DNA from: Bacteroidales bacterium
GTDB lineage: Bacteria > Bacteroidota > Bacteroidia > Bacteroidales > WCHB1-69
NCBI GenBank assembly: GCA_017964755.1
Contig: JAGCRI010000024.1
Coordinates: forward strand, 1-8,202
DNA: 8,202 nucleotides
Reading direction: 5' to 3'
Part shown: one piece after another, positions 5,461-8,202 of the stretch
Numbering within the stretch: the first letter of the stretch is position 1
How the letters are laid out: every line of letters begins with the position of its first letter
The notes under the pieces: generated by a model
Told to the model about the DNA's origin: nothing
The model's database searches: none
The model's input: the letters and a program-made list of their open reading frames with translations, nothing else
Made by a program: the position numbers and the translations under genes

Positions 5461-5584
5461 GCCATTGCGGGTGAGGATTTGCACCTCACATGTATGCAGA
5501 GAACCAATGGCCTCACGGAATCGAACCGTGTCTGCATTCCTCCAATGCCCTTCATAGCGTCTACCTATTCCGCCACCGCAAGTG
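5461..5584 (-). pseudogene. Leu-type tRNA-like region with two T-arms (degenerate or rearranged)
   Basis: On the - strand a typical leucine/class II D-arm (GCGGAATAGGTAGACGC) is preceded by TTGCGGTG. A perfect T-arm CACGG-TTCGATT-CCGTG follows, but its flank does not pair with the 5' end. A second, degenerate T-arm GTGAGG-TGCAAAT-CCTCAC lies further on and is followed by CCGCAA, which does pair with TTGCGG. Inside, ATGCAGA pairs with TCTGCAT, and GCCATTG (5505-5511) pairs with CAATGGC (5461-5467). A hairpin GCAT-TGGAGGA-ATGC could carry a GAG (Leu) anticodon, but lacks U33. I read this as a tRNA-Leu with an insertion or a fusion of two tRNA remnants; no single cloverleaf fits. Confidence 0.4.
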
Positions 5585-5655
5585 ACATCCCGCCTTGGTT
5601 GCAACTACTTTCACCACCGTGCGGCCACAACCCGCCGCCGTGTGGTTTCCGTCAA

Positions 5656-5729
5656 GGCAAGGTAACATTCTGGCTCGCCGTGTCGCGGCGAAATCGTCCC
5701 CTTGTACTTCGGGGAAAGGCACCCTTGCC
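5656..5729 (-). ncRNA. tRNA-sized structured element
   Basis: GGCAAGG and CCTTGCC form a perfect 7-bp closing stem of a 74-base element. Inside are hairpins TCCCC/GGGGA (9-base loop) and TCGCCG/CGGCGA (5-base loop). Length and closing stem are like a tRNA, but there is no T-loop or D-arm consensus. A further hairpin CCACA (5625-5629)/TGTGG (5641-5645) lies next to it. Nothing coding is seen between 5585 and 5749. Confidence 0.4.
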
Positions 5730-5749
5730 ACCACAGGACAAGTGCGCAG

Positions 5750-5822
5750 CGGCAGCACCGGGGCTCGAACCCGGGACTCCACGCTTAACAGGCGCGTGTT
5801 CTACCAACTGAACTATACTGCC
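5750..5822 (-). tRNA. tRNA-Asn(GUU)
   Basis: Acceptor GGCAGTA/TGCTGCC, D-stem GTTC/GAAC, anticodon stem CGCGC/GCGTG with loop CTGTTAA (anticodon GTT), T-arm CCGGG-TTCGAGC-CCCGG, discriminator G, CCA not encoded. It is the first canonical tRNA after the six-unit RNA family. Confidence 0.94.
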
Positions 5823-5830
5823 GATAAAAA

Positions 5831-5938
5831 GGCAAACTCAATGACGAATTCATAATCGGTAAACTGCCGATAAATTGGCTGTCATAGATTACAAGTCTAT
5901 TGCGAAGGAACCGATTATTGCAGTGCATTTCGTTTGCC
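5831..5938 (-). ncRNA. Permuted-tRNA-family unit 6 (Thr-type anticodon arm)
   Basis: It has the family's nested outer helices: GGCAAAC/GTTTGCC (7 bp, outer) and TAATCGG/CCGATTA (7 bp, inner). The conserved motif is diverged to TTCCTTCG, and the upstream motif to CACTGCAA. The 44-base body holds a perfect anticodon-type hairpin ATAGA-CTTGTAA-TCTAT (UGU, threonine-like) and a 5-bp/7-base hairpin ATCGG-CAGTTTA-CCGAT that overlaps the inner helix. No T-loop consensus, D-arm or acceptor pairing is visible, so a functional tRNA is unlikely. TTTTTATC follows the outer helix rather than preceding it. Confidence 0.6.
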
Positions 5939-6002
5939 GTTGTGCGTTCCCCGTTACGGCTCGTCACTGGCATGTGCGGCCCTTACGGTGGTAACGCTTG
6001 GT
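5939..6002 (-). other. Spacer between units, structured
   Basis: No gene seen. On the - strand GCGTT and AACGC, and CCGT and ACGG, can pair within this stretch, suggesting another folded RNA segment, but no tRNA features are present. Confidence 0.3.
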
Positions 6003-6154
6003 ATGGCAGATAAAAGGCGGACTTGGTATGCTATTACGTGCTCTACCATCTGAGCTACAGCGATTACTCCCATGGAGCCACACCCGCTGGCGGGATTCGA
6101 ACCCGCGACATCGCGATTATCAGTCGAAGTAACCAATTCCTACAATGCTGCCAT
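6003..6154 (-). tRNA. Circularly permuted tRNA-Ile(GAU) gene (unit 5)
   Basis: In transcription order: outer helix strand ATGGCAG, motif CATTGTAG, inner helix strand GAATTGG, motif TTACTTC, then the tRNA 3' half (6125 down to 6083) with loop CTGATAA (anticodon GAT), 3' anticodon strand TCGCG, T-arm GCGGG-TTCGAAT-CCCGC and acceptor strand CAGCGGG. An 18-base linker (6082-6065) follows, then the 5' half (6064 down to 6036) with acceptor strand ATCGCTG, TA, D-arm GCTC-AGATGGTA-GAGC and CGT. Last come CCAAGTC, TTTTATC and CTGCCAT, which close the helices. Joining after nucleotide 29 restores a 5-bp anticodon stem (one U-G pair) and a 73-base tRNA. The acceptor has five Watson-Crick pairs, one wobble and an A1-G72 mismatch. 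CCA is not encoded. A canonical tRNA-Ile with the same anticodon also exists in the array. Confidence 0.82.
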
Positions 6155-6159
6155 TTGTG

Positions 6160-6283
6160 TGGGCTTGATAATTTCGGTTGCGGTTAGCCCTTTCGGGCAT
6201 TGTTGGACTCGAACCAACCATTATTGATTTTCAACGTCAATTTTTCATCCTGCGAAGTAACCGCCGCCTGCAATGCAAGCCCA
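6160..6283 (-). ncRNA. Permuted-tRNA-family unit 4 (class II-like, 5' half missing)
   Basis: Outer helix TGGGCTTG/CAAGCCCA (8 bp), motif CATTGCAG, inner strand GCGGCGG (partner CCGC), motif TTACTTCG. The body has a perfect T-arm GTTGG-TTCGAGT-CCAAC, a class II-like variable hairpin ATTGA/TCAAT and an acceptor-like stem GCCC/GGGC closed by a GAAA tetraloop. After that stem only TAA remains before the inner helix, so the D-arm and 5' anticodon strand are absent. The anticodon is uncertain (GGA or GAT, depending on register). It cannot yield a normal tRNA; it looks like a tRNA-mimic module on the family stem. Confidence 0.62.
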
Positions 6284-6294
6284 TTGGTATGAAT

Positions 6295-6490
6295 AGCGGA
6301 CAAAATCGTGAACAGTCAGATGCCTTATCACCCTTTCGTTGGTAACAAGGGGCCGTTTCCGGCAGTAGTTGCTATTTTCGGTTAGCTCACCGCCCATTTC
6401 GGGAAATTGCCATTTTGGACAGATGGCGAACTGCATTGAGAAGTCAATACATTGTCTTATATCGAAGTAACTGTTCCCTACAGTTCCGCT
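6295..6490 (-). ncRNA. Permuted-tRNA-family unit 3 (enlarged body)
   Basis: Outer helix AGCGGA/TCCGCT, motif AACTGTAG, inner helix GAACAG/CTGTTC (6 bp), motif TTACTTCG and downstream TTTTGTC in place of TTTTATC. The body is about 148 bases. It has a possible anticodon-loop region TATAAGA, a perfect class II-like hairpin ATTGA-CTTC-TCAAT, a poor T-arm (CAG-TTCGCCAT-CTG) and a D-arm-sized hairpin GCTA/TAGC. It also has two extra strong hairpins: GCCG-GAAA-CGGC, and a CCCTT/AAGGG stem. CAT before the downstream arm could pair with ATG after the loop region at the 27-29/41-43 positions. I cannot fold a full tRNA. Confidence 0.55.
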
Positions 6491-6504
6491 TTTCATCATT
6501 ATGA

Positions 6505-6606
6505 CAAACGGATAAATTCTATGGCAGAATTATTCGCCCACGCAAACAACGTGGTCTTATAATCGAAACGCCTTTTCGAAGTAACTGCCATATACAATGC
6601 CGTCTG
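6505..6606 (-). ncRNA. Permuted-tRNA-family unit 2 (minimal body)
   Basis: Outer helix CAGACGG/CCGTTTG (7 bp with one G-U), motif CATTGTAT, inner helix TATGGCAG/CTGCCATA (8 bp), motif TTACTTCG and downstream TTTATC. The body is only 50 bases and folds as ATTAT/ATAAT enclosing CCACG-TTGTTTG-CGTGG. It lacks T-arm and D-arm, so it is not a tRNA, yet both outer helices are perfect or nearly so. This suggests the outer stem is what is being kept. Confidence 0.6.
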
Positions 6607-6627
6607 TTTTCGGTTTTCAAGGTGCTT

Positions 6628-6764
6628 GGACGGATAAAATCGAATCGGTACGTAACAGCGCTCTAACCAACTGAGCTACCACTCGCATACAGGCGAGTGG
6701 ACAGGGCTCGAACCTGCGACCTCTGGCTCCACAAGCGAAGTAACCGACATCTACAATGCCGTCC
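6628..6764 (-). tRNA. Circularly permuted tRNA-His(GUG) gene (unit 1)
   Basis: First RNA after the promoter. In transcription order: outer strand GGACGG, motif CATTGTAG, inner strand GTCGG, motif TTACTTC, then the 3' half (6736 down to 6693) with loop TTGTGGA (anticodon GTG), 3' anticodon strand GCCAG, T-arm GCAGG-TTCGAGC-CCTGT, acceptor CCACTCG and C73. The 6-base linker CTGTAT (6692-6687) follows. The 5' half (6686 down to 6656) starts with G-1, acceptor CGAGTGG, TA, D-arm GCTC-AGTTGGTTA-GAGC, G and CTG. TTAC, CCGAT, TTTTATC and CCGTCC follow. Joining after nucleotide 29 gives a 75-base tRNA with perfect acceptor and anticodon stems (CTGGC/GCCAG). It also has the G-1:C73 pair that marks histidine tRNAs. 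CCA is not encoded. The 8-bp acceptor stem is closed by the linker loop before processing. Confidence 0.9.
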
Positions 6765-6765
6765 C

Positions 6766-6781
6766 GCATCATCTCTGATGC
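6766..6781 (-). other. 5' leader hairpin of the tRNA operon
   Basis: GCATC/GATGC (5 bp) with loop AGAGAT lies at the expected transcript start, a few bases after the -10 box, just before the first RNA unit. It may protect the 5' end of the primary transcript. Confidence 0.45.
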
Positions 6782-6788
6782 AAGTATT

Positions 6789-6817
6789 ATGATATCACAA
6801 CGCAAGCGTTTTGTCAA
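6789..6817 (-). promoter_or_regulatory. Strong sigma70 promoter of the tRNA/ncRNA/Ro60 operon
   Basis: On the - strand a perfect TTGACA (6817-6812), a 17-base spacer and TATCAT (6794-6789), with an upstream TGA giving an extended -10. It points into the permuted tRNA-His unit. No other comparable promoter is seen before the Ro60 gene. Confidence 0.88.
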
Positions 6818-6871
6818 GGGGTAGTATTATAACAATTTACTATTGATTCGTGATACGTTATATGCTATAGC

Positions 6872-8202
6872 TTATAACTTGGGGTATATGACCAGTTTCA
6901 TGCCCTTTGCTGCGCTTTCCTTGCCCGTTGCGCGGTGAAATTTCTCATAGTCTACCTTTTGTATAATGGACTTTAGCAGCCGATTTTTTTCTTCTGCGGT
7001 TTCGGCGTATTGATATGCGTCAATAACTTTCTCCACGTCCGGCAGAATTGCGTTTATGGCTTTTGAAACAGGCGGGTACAACTTTTCTGTCATTTCCTTT
7101 TCTATGGCAGATGCTTGCCGCGTCAACAATGCTTTCTGTTCGGAATATTCGGCAGGGGAATACACCCCGAGTTCTACCAGCTCTCTTGCCTTTGCAAGCC
7201 GTGCTTGTACGGTGTCGAGCTGACGCTTTAAGACTTCGGTCTGTTTTTCGTCTATGACAGGCGCTTTTTCTTCGACCACGGCATAGTCGGCGCACCATCC
7301 TTTTAGAATCTCCAATATTCCCGCTTCGATTATATATATGGGTGCCCCGACTGTCGGGCATTCATGGGTCAGGCACGTCAAGCTCACGCCGCGCTTGCTA
7401 TTTGCCTTTTGCAGCACCTTGCCGCACACAGAACAGACCACCAACCCCGCAAGCGGATTAGACAATGGTTTGTTTATGTTTTTCCTTGGCACGGCACGGT
7501 TGTTTGAAAAAATCCCTTGCACTCTATCGAATAGTTCCTTTGAGATGATAGGCGGGTGGGCGTTCTCGATGACGATTGCGCCATTGGTGGATATCGGGCG
7601 CTTGGTTTTCTTGCCGTTTTCGAACGTCACAACCGTCTTGGTCTTGCCCCATATGTTTGTACCTATATACACAGGGTTGCTAAGTATACGCCTTACCGTG
7701 TTTGGGAAAAACTTGTACCCACGATTGGTGCGAATTCCCATGTCGTTTAGCTGCGTCGTGATTGCGGTATACCCCAACTGGCGGTTGGCATATTCCTCAA
7801 ACATCATTTTGACGATAGGGGCTGTGTCTGGGTCGGGCACAATGGTTATCTGCTTGCCGTTCTTGACTTTCTGATAGCCGAACGGTACGCGGGTATGAAT
7901 GTAGTTGCCCGATTCAGCAGACCTGATTCTGCCCTGCATTAGCCGCTGCGCAATCTTCCGATACTCAAACCGTGCAAAGAACATGCTGAAATCCAGCATA
8001 TCCTCGTCGGATGGGCTTGCTGGGTCTATATCCCGCGCGGGCGTTATGATAAGGCAATGCCCCGCAATGAACGTGTACTTGATAATCTCTTGGTCAATGC
8101 TGTCACCACGTCCGAGCCTGTCCACGTCATTGACAATCACACCCGAATATAGCCCCTTCTTCACGTCGTCAAGAAGGAGCTGCATCTGCGGCCTTGCGGC
8201 TA
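6872..8202 (-). CDS. Large serine recombinase (phage integrase type), N-terminus outside window
   Basis: The frame is open to the right edge and ends with TAA at 6872-6874, giving 442 residues here. The first part is the end of the resolvase-type catalytic domain, with the conserved DRLGRG arginine motif; the catalytic serine lies outside the window. Next is a recombinase DNA-binding domain (PFGYQKVKNGK through NPVYIGTNIWGK). Then comes a zinc ribbon (CSVCGK and a second Cys cluster LTCLTHEC) and a coiled-coil region (about 60 residues rich in Glu, Lys and Gln) ending in a short beta tail. This is the layout of large serine integrases that insert phages or conjugative elements at att sites. 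The gene reads toward the tRNA operon promoter with a 55-base gap; no terminator is evident, so read-through into the operon is possible. An attP could lie beside the gene, but I cannot identify it. Confidence 0.93.
   Translation of the reverse strand, partial: AARPQMQLLLDDVKKGLYSGVIVNDVDRLGRGDSIDQEIIKYTFIAGHCLIITPARDIDPASPSDEDMLDFSMFFARFEYRKIAQRLMQGRIRSAESGNYIHTRVPFGYQKVKNGKQITIVPDPDTAPIVKMMFEEYANRQLGYTAITTQLNDMGIRTNRGYKFFPNTVRRILSNPVYIGTNIWGKTKTVVTFENGKKTKRPISTNGAIVIENAHPPIISKELFDRVQGIFSNNRAVPRKNINKPLSNPLAGLVVCSVCGKVLQKANSKRGVSLTCLTHECPTVGAPIYIIEAGILEILKGWCADYAVVEEKAPVIDEKQTEVLKRQLDTVQARLAKARELVELGVYSPAEYSEQKALLTRQASAIEKEMTEKLYPPVSKAINAILPDVEKVIDAYQYAETAEEKNRLLKSIIQKVDYEKFHRATGKESAAKGMKLVIYPKL

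Larger units (their letters stand above)
5831..6764 (-). repeat. Tandem family of six RNA units with shared stem architecture
   Basis: Six units stand head to tail, most with spacers of 5-21 bases (64 bases before the last). Each has outer helix, CATTGTAG-like motif, inner helix, TTACTTCG motif, a variable tRNA-derived body, inner helix partner, usually a TTTTATC-like motif, and outer helix partner. The TTACTTCG motif starts at 6743, 6584, 6470, 6260 and 6132; the sixth copy (5910) reads TTCCTTCG. Both helices differ in sequence between units while pairing is kept, which is covariation evidence for RNA structure within one window. Confidence 0.82.

Noticed and set aside
5203..5811. + strand ORF of 202 codons across the tRNA array
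   Set aside because: It runs antisense through tRNA-Ile, the Leu-like region and tRNA-Asn; tRNA arrays often create such open frames by chance.
5831..6764. CRISPR array or simple repeat as an explanation for the recurring GAAGTAAC motif
   Set aside because: Repeat spacing is irregular (about 115-210 bases), the conserved part is short, and it is embedded in unit-specific helices and tRNA parts, which does not fit CRISPR repeats.
6628..6764. Permuted group I or group II self-splicing intron around the tRNA halves
   Set aside because: The flanking segments are only about 25-30 bases on each side, and I see no group I P3/P7 core or group II domain V-like hairpin. A protein-dependent or unknown mechanism fits better.

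Overview
The window looks like part of a temperate phage or prophage of a Bacillota (Clostridia-type) gut bacterium. Reasons: about 50% GC, strong AGGAGG-type ribosome binding sites, a run of small structural-type phage proteins on the + strand, a large serine recombinase on the - strand, and a dense phage-style tRNA array. The host assignment is inference.

Layout. Positions 1-2320 (+ strand) carry the end of a late or structural block: two overlapping unknown ORFs, a glycine-rich membrane-anchored protein with a CCC motif, a small beta-rich (TNF/BclA-like) protein, a ferritin-like helical protein, and a 40-residue ORF with its own extended -10 promoter. A bidirectional hairpin terminator at 2322-2350 separates these from everything on the - strand.

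The - strand from about 6789 down to 2354 reads as one transcription unit. It starts at a near-consensus promoter (TTGACA, 17-bp spacer, TATCAT) and runs through a tandem family of six structured RNA units (5831-6764), an array of canonical tRNAs in the order Asn, Ile, Met, Pro, Ser(UGA), Lys, Ser(GCU), Leu(UAA), Leu(AAG), Leu(CAA), Tyr, Leu(CAG), Thr, and a TROVE/vWA protein (Ro60 ortholog, bacterial Rsr) with no terminator seen before it. Upstream of the promoter is the 3' portion of a large serine recombinase, whose N-terminus lies outside the window.

The main discovery is the six-unit family. In at least two units the tRNA gene is circularly permuted: the 3' half (anticodon loop, T-arm, 3' acceptor strand) comes first, then a short linker, then the 5' half (5' acceptor strand, D-arm). 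Rejoining the halves between nucleotides 29 and 30 gives a complete tRNA-His(GUG), including the histidine-specific G-1:C73 pair, and a near-complete tRNA-Ile(GAU). All six units are flanked by two nested helices whose sequences change between units but remain complementary. Around them are conserved motifs CATTGTAG, TTACTTCG and TTTTATC. The other four bodies are reduced, expanded or degenerate, yet keep the outer helices.

A tRNA-like module whose acceptor stem is closed by a loop, and whose ends form a long stem with internal loops, is how bacterial Y RNAs (YrlA type) are described. The same operon encodes Ro60, the Y RNA partner. The region may therefore encode an array of phage Y-RNA-like molecules, permuted tRNA genes that need RNA ligation, or RNAs that are both. 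In Salmonella, rsr is linked to Y RNA genes and to the RNA ligase gene rtcB, which makes a link between Ro60 and end-joining plausible. Other oddities are four leucine-anticodon tRNAs lacking the long variable arm and several tRNA-sized hairpin elements in the spacers.
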